Positions 32,176 through 44,765 of a stretch of 64,000 nucleotides of DNA are shown here, in pieces. Positions within the stretch are counted from its first letter, which is position 1, and every line of letters starts with the position of its first letter. Position numbers and translations under genes: made by a program. The stretch is taken from NCBI GenBank assembly GCA_019188255.1, contig JAETXT010000007.1, positions 5,367,293 to 5,431,292 on the forward strand, read 5' to 3'. This DNA comes from Verticillium longisporum (taxonomy: Eukaryota > Ascomycota > Sordariomycetes > Glomerellales > Plectosphaerellaceae). The notes beneath the pieces are model-generated. The model was not told where the DNA came from, did not search any database, and was given only the letters and a program-made list of their open reading frames with translations.

Positions 32176-35100
32176 CTACTCCGAGTCGACATCCATGTCG
32201 TCGCTCTTCGCAGCTCGGCTCCTGCGACTCCTAGTCGGCCTGGCAGCAGGGGGCGCCTCCTTTTCGGCCGCCGGCCGACGCGGCAGCTCCGCCATCTTGG
32301 CAGCGCCGCGGGCCTTGCGCCCATTGGACTTTGCCGGTGGCGGCGTAGCTTCCTTCTCGTCGTCGGCCTCCTCGGGCTCAGACAGGTCTGACGAGGCGGG
32401 GTCGGACAGGACAGACGAGTCGCGCTTGGCCGCTGCGGCGGCGGACTTCCTGTTCTGCGCGGGGCTCTTGGTCTTGGCAGGTTTCGCGGGCGCCTCGTCC
32501 TCCTCGTGGTCCTCGTTGCTGGCGGCGTCAGACATTTCCGAGTCAGAAGCCTCGGGCGCCTTGTCGTTGTCTTGCTCCTCTTCCTCGTCGTCTTCGACCT
32601 CGTCGTCTTCGACCTCGTCGTCTTTGTCATCGCCACTGCCGGAACCGTAGTCCCACTCGGCGACGCCATCTTCGAGCATTTCGTTGTCGTCCTCGTCGCT
32701 GTCGCGCTCCGTGTACTTGGACTCGATCTTCCGGCTCCGACCACTACGCCGGCGGTTCGCCTCGTCGACGACGGGGACGAAGCGCGCCCAGCGGCTTTGG
32801 ACGGCCGTTTGGGCTTTGCCTTGGGCTTGGCTGCTGATTTTCGCTTGGGCGCGGCAATGGGGCGCGCAGACGCCGGTTTCGGCTCCTTGGTACGGACCTT
32901 TTTCACGGCGGGGGCGCCATCGCCTCGCTCGTCGCTGGACTTGCGCTTCTGGGTCTCAAGTTAGCAAACTGGGACATATAAGGAGACAGCACAGCTAGAC
33001 AGCAGCGGCAGCAGCAGAAGCACGTACCTTCTTCTTGTCCACCGCCTTCAGGAGGGTATCGATTCTGTTGTCTATGCCGTCGGGAACGTACTGCTTCGTA
33101 GCGATCGCCTGCGCCATGTCGTGGTCCGTCAGACCGACGTAGATGCCGGAGGGCATGCCAACCTTGCCCGGGTACGCCTGGAAGGCCCATCCCCTGCGCT
33201 CCTGCCACCTTCTTATGACGGCCGAAGCGAGATCGCTGACGACGTAGAGGTTCTCGCTCTTCTCGGGGTCGAGGTTGTCTCGCGTCTGCTTCACGCGCTC
33301 GGCGTACTTATAAATGAGGCCAAGGTTCTTCTCAGTGGCCACATGGCTGACGTAGTAGATGAGGTACTGTGCATGGTCGACCAGGTTCTCCGGGTCGGTG
33401 CTGTAATCTGGGTGGTGAGCCAGCAGAGGGATGAGCCTTGCCAGGATCGCCTCCATCGGGTTCTGTGGGTTGCCCGCCATTGACTGCACCCTTGAGCGGA
33501 TCCACGTTTCAATGTGCTGCTTGAGCTCCGGCTCTGGCTCGTAAGCGGTTAGGAAGATGATCGTGTAGAAGCGGTGGCGGAGCCTGTTGAGGACGAGGTA
33601 CTTCATGAGCTTCTCCACGAAGCCCTTGCGAACACCAAGCACAGCATCCTGCACGAGATAAGCCAGAGTGTGGAAATCCTTGTGGTTCAGCGTATCGTCG
33701 AGATGTTTCAGCGTGCATAGCTTCAGAATAAGCTGGCCGGCCAGCAGGCGCAGGCGGGAGCGGAAGTGGGCCGGCGTGGTCCCAGTCTTACTGATCTCGC
33801 CGTCCTTCTTGACGAGCGTCATAAGAAGCTTCATCACCGACACCGCCTGGGCCTTGGCCTCTTCCTGATCCTCATTGCTGCGGATGCGGTTGACGGCAAT
33901 ACGCAGCGAGTACAGCTTCGCCTGGAGCTCCTCGCTCATGTTGGCGTCTTCTACCCACTGAGGTGCACTAGAGTCTTCAACGGCCTCTTCGCGCGTTGTG
34001 CGGACGATCTTTGGATGGCCATGTCAAGGATCTCCTCATCCTTCTCTTCTACCACTTTGGGCGCTTGCAGATACAACTGAGCAATGACCTGCAGCTTGTT
34101 CAGGAAATGAGGCGCGCCATACTCAAACTGCTTCATGACCTTTTCAAAGACGGCTGTTGCCGTAACCTGCCCCTGCTTATCGTTCTTGGCCAGCATGATC
34201 TTGATTGCATACTTGGATGCTTTCACAGGACGGCCGTACAGGGCGTAGTGCTGTAATGCGCGAGTGAACTTCTGGGTGTCGGGGATCTCTTTGGGATACT
34301 TCTTGGCAAAAGAAGAACAGGCCCGCAGGATATCCACGGTACTTGGGTCATTGGTCTTCTTCTCCGTGGGGGCTTGCTCGACAAGCTCTTCGCACAGATC
34401 GCCGACAAAGTTCTTGAACATGTCAGGGTTCCGAGCGGAAATTTCGTGCAGGATCTCGTGGGCAATCGTGCCGAAGCTCTCCTTGTTGCTCTTGGATGAT
34501 TCCAGTATGGCAGAGAGGTGGCTCTTGTTGAAGATGATGCAAGCTGACCGATACAGGAAAGGAATCAAGGTATCGAGCGCAGCAGCAAGGTCCTGGCCCT
34601 TCGGACTGTTCTGCATACGCTTCACCAACTCCTTGATCGCTCCGCGGACCGTCTTGTAGTCGCTCTGGGAGCTTATGGCGAACCTGATGAGCTGGTAGTT
34701 TCGGCGGTCATGCGCCTTGGCGAACCTCATGTAGTCCGACTTGACCTTGAGGGGGTCAGGGAAGAACTGGCCAATGTACTGAATGGTCCTCTCCAGCGCA
34801 GCTGTCCTCTTGGGGCCCTCAGCATCCATAACACCGCCATTGTAGGCCTCGCACTGCTTGATAAAGGCTTCGAGGACTTGGCCAAATTGAGGTTGTCGTG
34901 CCTGCATAGTGAAGAAAGCCTTACGAGCTTGAGCGTCGAGCGACTGCACAAGCAACAGAATCCTTTCGGTGCGCAGGCTGTCTTGTTCCGAGGGAACGCT
35001 TGTGACAGACTGGCTCTGGCTCGCCGTATTTTGGAACCCTTGGTCTTGGTGGGCGGGTACGAGAGCGGCAGCAGGCACTCGAAGATGACTCGGTCAATCA

Positions 35101-37015
35101 AGACGTTCAGCTCGAGGTCATTGGCGTACCATGCGTTGAAAATGGTCGAAGGAATGCTCTTGAGAGCCGTGGTGACGAGCTCCTGTCCAGCAGCCAACTC
35201 GCCCGCGCCGACACCCCAAAGCTTTGCGAGCAGCGTCATGGCCTCCACGCGGATCGCTGGTCGCTTGTCGCGACACCTATCCAGCAGGCTGCGAATGATG
35301 GGAGTTTCTTTGTCACTGCCACCGCCAGAGCCAAGCTTCAGAACAAAGTCTCGGAACCCGAAGAGCTCGATCGTCTTCACAGCTGCCAGCCTAACCTTCT
35401 CGTCGCCGTCGCCCAGCTTCTCAGCAAGGGCGCGGACTAGCTCTGCTTGTTCCTCGCGGCTCAGACCGATACCACCTGCCGAGGTGGACAGAATGTAGCC
35501 AACTGCAGTTGTCCAAGCGGCGCGAATCGCTGGCGTCTTATCTCTGCTTCTGCCGATGAAGCTCGTGTACGCAGTGTGATGGGTTTGCGCAAACGATTGT
35601 GGTGACAAGGGTGTCGTCAGGATGCTGAGAGAAACTTGTGAAGGGTCCTCGTCAGCAAGACGCAGAGGAGGATAAGCTGCTGGGTCCAGGACCGGCACAG
35701 GAGGCGGTCCAGCCGCGCCAATGCCGGAGATCATATCGCCCAGCGTTTCCGTGGCAATCTGTCGCAGCTCGACATTGTCAGCTGAGAGTTCAGCCTCAAC
35801 CTGAGGAATGACATTTTGCAGCACCGAGGGTGCGGCACGCCAGAGTTCCTTGATGAGCAGGTGCGCCTTTCTCAACTCTCTGACCTCGGAGTCTGTCGGC
35901 CCCCTAGGAGTGTCATCGTCCTCATTGTCGCCGCCGTGACGGTGACCGTTGGATTTGGCCGCAAACCGAGACGCATCAATGATGACGTCGCTGAAGTATT
36001 GGCTCACGTAGTGGACCATCTTCTCAGAACACTGCATGCAGATTTCCTTGGCCATGACATAGGCCAGGGGCTCGGACTTCAGGAGCAATGTCGACTGACT
36101 GCTGTTGTCGCGCTCTGGGCGCGAGCTTGCGCCTCCCGGGGTGCTGCGCGGAGGAACTGCGCCATGATGAGTTCGATAATCTTGGGGCTGATACCGCTTG
36201 ACTCTTCGATGAGGGTGATGAGCATTTCTGACATGCGCCTTGCATTGTCCTTGGAAACACCATCGTCGTGGGTCGTGCTCGAGGCGGTGTCAAAAAGCTG
36301 GAGAACATGCGCTGCAGCAAGTTGTCGGCGCCATCAACGTCATTGATGAGGAGGATACTTTGAGTATCGTTGAGTGAAGCCAGGACGTACTTGTGCTGCT
36401 TGTGGTAAGGGTGTGACTGATCGCCAAGGTGGGTGAAGACGTCTTTGATGACGAGATCGAAAAACATCTGCGTGCGTGCCATTGTCAGCTTGAAACCATG
36501 CATAGGAAGGAGACAGGGCACTGCACAACCTGGAGCTGGTCGGGTGTGAAGGGGGCATTGGGGGCGGATAGTTGCAGAATGTCGGCGATGCAGGACGCGG
36601 TGTAGGCCCTGACGCCTTGGTCCTTGTGAGCCAGTAGGTTGCGCTGTCCAAGAGCTTCGCAGACGTGGGACAGAGATTCGAGGTCGACATGATCCTGTTC
36701 CAGAGTGCCCAGCTCTTCGGAGAGCTTCTCGAGGCGCTTGAGCAGCGTAGACACGGCGATAGGCCGCCCGACCCTCCATGTCAGCTCCTCGTCGAATTGC
36801 AGGCTGAAAACCTCGCCCGATTGCGCTGCTTCGTTGTCATTTTCAGAATCAGCCTGTTCAACCTGGTCTTGGGTGCCTGCTGCTTCTTCTTCTTCGTCTT
36901 CGGCTTCTGCCTCTGGCGTCTCCTCCTGGATTTCCTCGACCTCTTCAACCTCTTCGACCACCTCTGGCTCGGGCTCGGGCTCGGCGCGTCCACGGCGACG
37001 CGATGCACGCGCCAT
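32176..37015 (-). CDS. PDS5: sister chromatid cohesion protein PDS5 (Spo76/BimD), with several apparent frameshifts
   Basis: HEAT-repeat regulator that binds the cohesin ring on chromatin and governs its loading, maintenance and release; in Sordaria (Spo76) and Aspergillus (BimD) it also acts in meiosis and DNA repair. Start ATG at 37015, followed by an acidic N-terminus rich in Glu/Pro. Exons: 36530-37015; 33028-36467; 32176-32948. Intron 1 (36468-36529) has a weak donor GTTGTG; intron 2 (32949-33027) has GTACGT and CTAAC. The body contains HKYVLASLNDTQSILL and a conserved C-terminal HEAT region (HFRSRLRLLAGQLILKL). The tail is Lys/Pro-rich, then acidic. The frame breaks near 36291 (T run), 36137 (C/G run), 35032 (A run), 34012 (A run) and 32745; adding one base at each makes all three exons fit their splice phases (1,567 residues). 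As the gene is normally essential, I read these as sequence errors. Confidence 0.9.
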
Positions 37016-38270
37016 GTTTGCGCGGTGTGTGTGTTGTAGTTTCTGTGTGCTGAGGTGTCAAGAATCGGGTGGTCTGTTTGTCGTGTCGTGTCGTGTCGTG
37101 TTCCTAAGCTGGTCGCGGCGCGTGCGGGGATCGAGCTTGCGCGCGCGCGAACTGCCTTCGAAGCTGTAATTTTTGCGATTGATATTCGCAAAGTCGCCAA
37201 GGACGATGATTTTTCAGGGCGCTTGTAGTAAGAGACAAGATTCGCTTCAATGGATGGCGCGGAAACCAGTGTCAATGAACGAGCAGACAGGCTGAAGGCT
37301 GGGGAGGGGGAGTGATGACTTGGGTCTCTGGTCTTTGGGAGACAAATAGATGGCTTCGACAGGGGGCAGGTCGAATGTACAAGGTACTTCCTCTGTGGGA
37401 CAATTGGCTCAGGCCCAGCGGCCGTGTAACGCGACCGAGGCGCGTGCACCGCCGACGTGTGGCCCAAGCTCTTTTCAATTGTCGTTCCCTTGACGCCACG
37501 CGCCACAACTCCGACTCTTGTCCTTGGACCTGTTCGCCGTGGGTGCTTGTTCCGTCCAGCAAACGACCTGTTCACGAACGGCAGGAAATGCCTCTGTGGT
37601 TTCTACTCGAAGCATTACCTCCTAAAACTCTCATTCTGCCTACAGACAGGAGACGAAGCCGGGAGTTGCCATATCTGCTGCAGGGAGAGGCGACCCAGGC
37701 ATCCAGAATTCCCCCTTCCATCCTCGGAACTGAGTGTTTGTCGCTCAAGCCTGAGCCGGCCAACACCAACCCGAGCTGTCCCGAGCAGAGTTGAGTCAAT
37801 CTGAGTTCATCATGTTGGAGCTGGAGTTGGGCCTTGGTTTTGGTCTGTTCAATTTCGATCCCCTGAGAGGGATTCGGCGTGGGTGAAAATAGTCTAGTTT
37901 TGGTCCCTTCGACTTGCTAATGCTGGATTTTGTGGAGACACAAGACTCCTATTTCAGGACCATTGCGGCAGGGTGCTATGTATCAACGTAGAGCAGCCCT
38001 ACCGAGGGCCGTTGTCATGGAAGGCCACGGACTGAGAGCAAGTGGACTGGTGTCACAGGAGTCTCGCGGCGAGCGGAGGACAAGCAGCTGTTGGTATCTT
38101 GGGAGTCTCTCAATAGATAGAACAATCCATTCCCTCCTCTAAACGTAGCCTACAGGCCCTCTTTATGACTATCCCTCGTAACGCCCAGTCCCTTCCCCAA
38201 GGATTCTATATACAAATGCCAGGTGCGCCCCTGCCGGCCTCCTGGTCTCACCTCGGTCCTGACACCGAAG
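37016..38270. other. upstream region of PDS5
   Basis: Probable promoter of the minus-strand PDS5 gene; a GTGTC-type short repeat sits at about 37078-37100 and GCGCGC at about 37140. No further gene is supported. Confidence 0.45.
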
Positions 38271-38820
38271 ATTAACATAGTACCTCAAGGTTGTCTAGCG
38301 AGCCGGCCTCAAAGAGGTACTGCTTGGTGACTTCATCAGGAGGCATGTTATTTGCGACAAGGTCTTCGGTGATGAGGCATCACATGTGGGATAAGACAAG
38401 CACGACACTGACGGATGGCCATATAGCTAGTTGCCTCCAAATATGGATTTGATGTCTTCTACGCGGCCGAGCACGTCAGTCACTCGGCGTCTCACATTAA
38501 AGAGCACATCGAGGGCATACTTAAAGGCCCGGATTTTGCTCCGGACCTATATCACCTCAATCGCATAGATCCAAGGGCGTAGGCTTAGCCGACGTACCAT
38601 GGCTTCAATGAGCCTAACTCCAGCAGCTATCCCCCGAAGAGTCGATAACTGCGCTCGATGAAATCAGAAAGGGTGGCAATCCCAGGTACACTGGACTCTC
38701 AGAACACTTTGTGAGTACACTCCGTAAAGCCGATGTACGTAAGGGTTTAGCTCTTCAAATTCGAACATCGTCATTGACAGGTGATCTTCGATTGGCAATT
38801 GCAAGATAGACGCCGTCCAA
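38271..38820 (-). pseudogene. possible decayed coding fragment, unidentified
   Basis: The minus strand shows short protein-like stretches in changing frames, for example MPPDEVTKQYLFEAGSLDNL (about 38290-38350), an ALDVLFNVRRRVTDVL segment (about 38470-38520) and an FSAWTASILQLPIEDHLSM segment (about 38780-38835), separated by stops. I do not recognise the family. It may be a pseudogene or an unresolved multi-exon gene with indels. Confidence 0.3.
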
Positions 38821-38835
38821 GCGGAGAACTCTCCT

Positions 38836-39600
38836 TGCAGAATACTTTACAATGCAAACAGCTTGATCGATGTTTGCAAAGAGCTCTGTGTGTTACGGTC
38901 GGGCCCAGACGGGCTTAGTGGCAGCTCTCACACGATCGTAAGCGCCATAAGGCAGCTCCTCCTGGCACGAGAATGGTAAAATGAGGCTCAAAAAGAATGA
39001 CTCTGCGATTCGAATCAAGTGGTCGATTACTTGACAAAGAAGATATTCATGGAGTCAGACAAAAACATCACATATCGTCATTCGACTAGTGGTATACTGG
39101 GTGAGGGAGTAGCGATAAGTAGGACCACCGCTAGCTTACATAATTGGAGAGTTCCCTTTTATGAGAAAGAAGCTCGTAGTGAGATAGAGTTTACGCTAGG
39201 ACACAGGCCGGGTCATGCATTGCGCGTGGCGTAGGTGTTCCTATGCCTTATGTCCGGGTCGAATGTCCGAGCGGGTATCTTTCGTCAAGCTCCGACTTTC
39301 TGTCCCCACCATATCCTCGATTGTTTCCCTAATTCGAACGCCATTCAGCGGAACATACGGCCGCTCGTTTCCTCTGACAATCATACCGATACTCGACACG
39401 ATCTATACTCTACGTACAGGCAGGAACACACTTACAGACCCCACCTAGGCAGATACCAGTGGTTCAGACTCCATCTGAGTGGTCCCGGGACCTGAGCAGA
39501 CTTCCTACCAGGCGAACAACCTTGCGGCCGCACGCCTGGGTCAATGTCATCCCCATCCAAAGGTACCGCCTTGCACATCAATGGGGTTCATTACAACGGA
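38836..39600. other. intergenic sequence, no supported gene
   Basis: Ordinary composition with only short ORFs. It presumably includes the promoter of the plus-strand regulator-like gene that follows. Confidence 0.4.
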
Positions 39601-41247
39601 ACGATGCTGACATGGCCACAAGCGGGTAAGGGGTTGGTTTTGTGACCGTGGACGCCAATGGTCAGCCGGCTGCTAGAGATCGTAAACTCATACGGAGTCA
39701 TGTCATGCGGGGGAAGAACACCCGTACACGAGCTCTTCCTGGTCGATTGAAGAGCCGCGGCCCGACTACCGCTATGGAAAGCCAACGGTCACAGCATGCT
39801 CCAGGAGGCAACGATTCTCCCGAAGAGCCCCCCAGGCTCAGGCACGACATGAGTCGCTCAACTCTGCCGTGCATGCTCTGGCCCGAATCAGACACCAAGG
39901 CATGGTCCCCGTGCCGCCAATGTCTTCACTTTCATCAAGTTTCCGAAAGACATCGGTAGTACTTCGCGTACCTTGCTATGCACATGTACGTTTATCCTTT
40001 CCATGAATCAACAAGCCCTCCGCCTGACGCCTTCTGCCTACTAGACTTCTCGTACCTGAAAGATACAATGTACCCGATTGGAAGGCACTCCCTTGCTGAC
40101 GCTACCAATGCATACTGGTTTCACTGGACTCAGCTCGACTTGGCCTACCTTCACTCCATCCTTTACACGACGTCATTCTTGTACGATAATTTGAAAGGAG
40201 AGAGAGTAAGAGAACGGGATTCCACTCGTATAGAACGATTCAGGAGCTCAATAAGCAACTAGCTGATCCGACAACTGCACTGAGCGACTCCACAACCACT
40301 GTCGTTATGGGGATGGCTTTGATGGCGGAGGGCTTTGGAGACGTAGAGTCCGCACACGTGCACATAATGGGTCTCAAGCAAATCGTCGCCCTACGCGGTG
40401 GTATGAAGTCGTTCGCAAATAAGCCTCAGCTTGAAGCCAAGCTTCGCCGGCAAGTCTTCGCTCTCACTTTCCAAATTCAGTTTATCATGATCTGGCCAAC
40501 GTCGCTAACTATAAACGCCCGAAGAGCTGGTTTAGTTTACAGCATCTGCACCGGCGCGAGTCCAGCCTTTCACCAAGATGCTGCATCGTTCGAGTCAGCT
40601 TTCGACAGTTCGCCTGAACTCACAAGTCTCAAGCCATCTGACGCGTCCCGCTTCTCCGCTCGCGCTCTGTGGCGAAAGCTCTAGAGAGGAGGCTGTACAG
40701 CATCTTGAAGGACGTGCAGGGTCTCTCACAGCTCATCAACGATAGCCACGATTCCGGTCAAAAGATACGGGAGATGTCGCTCGAGGAGCTCATGACATCC
40801 ATTCAGTCCCGCCTGCTTATGCTGAAGTATAATGATAACAATACTCTCCCAGAGCTTCTTCGGCTGTCACTTCTCGCGTTCTTGACAACCGTTTTCTGGA
40901 GTTTCCCTGGTATCAAATTCGAGTACCCGCATCTGGCCAACCAACTCCGACAAGCTTGCCTGGCCTTTACGCCCGCCACGGCTGGAGAGAGCTATCTCTT
41001 CGCCTGGGCCTTGATGGTAGGGGCAACATCTGTGTTCCACGACCTCGATCATACCTGGCTCCGGCAAAGATTGCGCCCTCTGATCCCAGACAACCTAGGA
41101 AGGACGTGGTCCGAAGTACAGAATAGTTTGAGACAAGTCATGTGGATCGATAGTATTCATGACGGCCCCGGGATAGAGATCCTCAACCTTTGTCTTGGGG
41201 AAACCGGGGACGGAAGTATCGATGCTCGAAGGAACACTTTATATTAG
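39601..41247 (+). pseudogene. fungal regulator-like protein of the LIRSHVMRGKN type, broken
   Basis: These fungus-specific proteins resemble the middle domain of Zn2Cys6 transcription factors; many lack the zinc cluster. Segments in order on the plus strand: RKLIRSHVMRGKN (about 39678-39716), the family's N-terminal hallmark; LKDTMYPI and DLAYLHSILYTTSFLYDNLKG (about 40045-40200); HIMGLKQIVALRGGM (about 40357-40405), a motif of the fungal TF middle domain; and a C-terminal helical region to the stop at 41247. The frame changes between these parts (about 39960-39980, 40200-40265, 40678). One change could be a short intron beginning GTAAGAG at about 40207; at 40678 one missing base would join the two ORFs. 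The start is uncertain. It may be a pseudogene or a gene with sequence errors. Confidence 0.6.
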
Positions 41248-41625
41248 TGACCGCCATATGTGACACAATGCCTTTGTGGCGCAAACATGTTCTTCACGAG
41301 CGGAGTTCGTACTTGTCTTATGATTCCATTGTGGATTATCTATGCTATACGTTAGTGCTTGACGGCGCCTCAAGCATATGTTTTCTTTGACGACTGGAAG
41401 CTAAGAATGGCTACGAGGGTAGAATGAGGTATCTTTCACTGGTTTCCGGCCGGTTTGGAACAGGGGCAGTGAGACAGGGGTTGTAGCTCGCACTTGCACA
41501 TAGAGAGCGAACCCTAAGGCTATTCCTGCGTTTCGGTCCGGAGGTAACAAGGCAGGTGCTTTGATACTATGCTCGGCTCGTCCGTTCCTAGACTGAGAAC
41601 CACGTGCGCTAGAGACCGAGGTCTA

Positions 41626-42646
41626 TTACTCGTCGTCAATGCCCACTAGCTTGTTCGACTTTTCCCAAAGCTCCCTTGCAGCCTCCTCATCGTAAGCCCA
41701 GGGGGCGTATCCAACCTCGCTCTGTAGCCAATTTTCACTTATTTCCGCTGGCCCCTCCTCGGCAAGGTTGCTAAGATATCTGCCGCCTCGGCCTTCCCAT
41801 TCATTACTCAGCGCAGCGTAAATACTCGTGGCCGCCCCCTGGGCTACGCTCTTCATGCTCTTGAGCAGCGCATCATTTCGTCGCGAACGACGCTAATACC
41901 TCCTTGCTGAGATATTGAGAAAGGTTGGTCTGGATGATACCCGGGTGCAGAGAGAGGCCATGCAATCCCTTGGATCCGTAACGTCTTTCGATCTCGTTGG
42001 CGAAGTGGATGTTGGCCGTCTTAGATTGTCCATACGCAGTCCAGGGTTCGTAAGGATCATTCTCAAAGTTGAAGTCGTCGAGACGGACCTTGCTGTAGCG
42101 ATGGGCCGAGGAGGCCACAGAAATTACGCGCGATTGGAACTGAGGCGTGGAGGCTGCGAGCAAATCGGGCTTCAACAGTTGAAAGAGGAGGAAGTGGCCC
42201 AAGTGGTTAGTGCCAAATTGGACCTCGAAACCGTCCTCAGTCTTCCACTCGGGTGTGGCCATAACGCCGGCGTTGAGAATGAGCAGATTAAGCTTGTCGC
42301 CCTTATCATGGAAGGCCTTGGCCGCTGCTCGTACCGAGGCAAAGGAATCTAAACGCAACTCTATGGCGTGAATGGGCGCATCGGACTTGGGACCGGGTCC
42401 GTTCTTGATGTTTTCGATAGCCTGCTGGGCTTTGGCCGAGTCTCTGGCAGTGATGTAGAGAGTGGCACCAGTGGCGTGGATGGCTCGCGCTGTCTCGACA
42501 CCAATACCAGAGTTCGCGCCCGTCACAAGGACGACCTTGCCGGCGAGCTGGTTGACTAGGCCTTCATCCTCAACGACTTGAAGCGCTGTAGGCCGCGCAT
42601 CTCCAGGACCCTGAGTGCTAACGTGGGAGGCGGCGTATCTAGACAT
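41626..42646 (-). CDS. short-chain dehydrogenase/reductase (WWOX/retinol-dehydrogenase-like), one frameshift
   Basis: NAD(P)-dependent oxidoreductase of unknown substrate. The start ATG at 42646 gives MSRYAAS..., with the cofactor motif VVLVTGANSGIGVE at about residues 38-50, LLILNAGVM (the NAG motif), the catalytic Ser in VISVASSAHR and YGQSK (YxxxK). After SFAT the frame breaks at 41873 (AAATGATG) and continues at 41626-41856 with LLKSMKSVAQGAAT, a typical C-terminal segment of this subfamily. Here the A run is one base too long (or two short), unlike the deletions elsewhere. Joined, the protein has about 339 residues, the normal length. No intron is evident. Confidence 0.87.
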
Positions 42647-43811
42647 TGCGATGGATGATGGGGAACTTCTCAAGGAGTCTGGCTTGTGCGGTAAAAGGGT
42701 GGCGTTGTTGTAGTCCGTGAGTTATGAGTGGCCGTCAATATGAGCGCGGAAACACCTCGTTATATATCACCAGTGCCTGCTAGGCTCTGGACACGACAGT
42801 ATACGTGGTGAACGTAGAGGGGAAATGCCGTACACAGTGCCAAGAGTCAGGCGAATGTGAAAAAGCGGCATTTCAAGCCTTATTACAAAGCTCGGAGGAA
42901 CCAAATCCGTGCTTTGTAAACAAGCTGCTCGGTAGGAAGAGTCGAAGATACCTTTCAGAGGGTTGCTTCATGATTCAAATTTTAAGTCAGATCACAGGGT
43001 GGTTCATTTACGTCCTGGATCCATAATAAGCTCAAGTACACGTACAGGGAAGCCCCGAACTACATGAAGTGTCTGTATCGTTCCAATGTCCCGTAAGTTA
43101 GCGGGTTGGAGCATTGTACATGCCGATGTAGGTCCACTACTTTGTGGTGCGTTCTCGGCAGTAGTGGACTCCGTTAACTCCGTGATAGACTAGAAGCTTA
43201 GGCATATCAAGGACCCCACATCACTGTTGCAGACAAGCTCTCAGGCAAACATTAGGCTGCATGCTTGTCAAGTTGGTGTACTCGACTCATCCGTGGCACA
43301 AAACATGCTGACATCCAGGAGTCTTTCAGCAGCGCTTACTACTCAAATGACGGCAGTTAATACAAGAGAAAGCAAATGGGCCAGAGGGAAATCTTCTCGC
43401 GTACTTTGGTATGTACATCACCAGCTCTACACATGGCTGTGTATCCACCGACTCTTTCGTTTGAGGATGCATGCAGTAGTGCAGATGACGTTGGAGAGCT
43501 AAGACCGCCTCCATGAGCCGTAGTTTGGAACCGTACGTGAACTAAGAAAGTTGAAACGTATCGACACGCCCCCTCCAGCCCCCATCATCCTAAGGTCACA
43601 GCAGCAGTCTAAAACTGATTGATTCCGTTGTTTTCCCTTGACATGCTGATTGATAAGCACTTTCTCGAAATCTTAGTCTAGCACTTCGAGCACAAAGGCG
43701 CACGGCTCATACTTCGTTGATGTGACAGAAACTATAAAAGTTCGTAGACTAGCCCGCTCATAGAGATAGAGATCCCTTGCAAGCACAAGCTCACATTCTC
43801 ACCTTGATAAC
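42647..43811. other. divergent intergenic region between two dehydrogenase genes
   Basis: Serves as upstream region for both the minus-strand SDR (start 42646) and the plus-strand SDR (start 43812). A TATAAA-like sequence (ACTATAAAAG, about 43731-43740) lies about 75 bp before the second gene. No other gene is supported. Confidence 0.5.
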
Positions 43812-44765
43812 ATGGCTCCTCTCGTCTGGTTGATTACAGGTAGTTCCACTGGCTTCGGTGCCGAATTTGTGAAGGCGCTTCTCGCTGCGGGAGACAAGGT
43901 TATTGCCACGGCGCGCAACCCCACCAGCATCGAACATTTTCAAAAGGCGGGAGCATCGGTTCTAAAGCTAGACTTGACCTCAAGTCAGTCTGACTTTGAA
44001 CAACTGGCGGAGAGGGCCATTGGCATCCATGGCGGTGTGGACGTTGTAGTGAACAATGCCGGATACCCACACTTCAGCACCATTGAGGACGATAGGTTTG
44101 ATGACTCCATGTCCTCAATCAATATATTGATCTGTCTAACTGTGATTAGCCTTGAGAATTGGAACAAGGTTTTCCAAACTCACGTGTTCGGCCCTCTTGG
44201 TGTCGCACGAGCTTTCCTGCCCCACTTTCGGGAGAAGAAGGCTGGGAACTTTGTGTTCATGGGATCGATTGCGGCGTGGGGAGGGCTGCCAGCAGTTGGG
44301 GCCTACTGCAGCTCCAAGGCGGCTCTACGAGGTTGGTTCCACCTTCATCACGCTCCAACGCAGCAATGGACTGACTGACCTATATCTCTAGCCGCGGTTG
44401 AGAGTTTGAATCTGGAAACAAAGCCCCTCGGGATCAGGACGCTCCTTGTCGAGCCCGGGTACTTCCGAACTGAGTTCCTCAATGAGAAGAAGGCAGTCTA
44501 CATTGACACCAAGATCGATGAGTACAAGCCTCTCGTCGACAACCTGTACCCACAGGTGAAGGGAATCCATCAACAGCAGCCCGGCGATCCTGCCAAGGGT
44601 GTGGCGCGCATTCTCGACGTGGTCAAGTCCCACACGGCCGGTGAAGGTTTCCCTGTCAGCCTGGCCTTGGGCGACGATGCTCTTGACACAATCCGGAAGA
44701 AGTGCACCTACACGTTGGAGTTGTTGGACAAGTGGGCGGAAAAGTCTTCGAACACGTCATTCTGA
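43812..44765 (+). CDS. classical short-chain dehydrogenase/reductase
   Basis: NAD(P)-binding oxidoreductase, 279 residues after splicing. The exons are 43812-44095, 44150-44331 and 44392-44765; introns of 54 bp (acceptor GATTAG, branch TCTAAC) and 60 bp (acceptor CTCTAG). Intron 1 is a multiple of three without a stop, so it reads through as an insertion if overlooked. Motifs: VWLITGSSTGFGAE (TGxxxGxG, residues about 5-18), VVVNNAGYP (NNAG), GSIAAWGG with the catalytic Ser and YCSSKAAL (YxxxK). The layout fits the subgroup with TGSSTGFG used for hydroxy-ketone or oxidative side-chain chemistry, but the substrate is unknown. All splice joins keep the frame and the gene is intact. Confidence 0.9.

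Noticed and set aside
32176..37015. PDS5 as a true pseudogene
   Set aside because: Coding quality is high on both sides of each break, all breaks are cured by one base, and the corrected lengths satisfy all splice phases; sequence error is the simpler reading.
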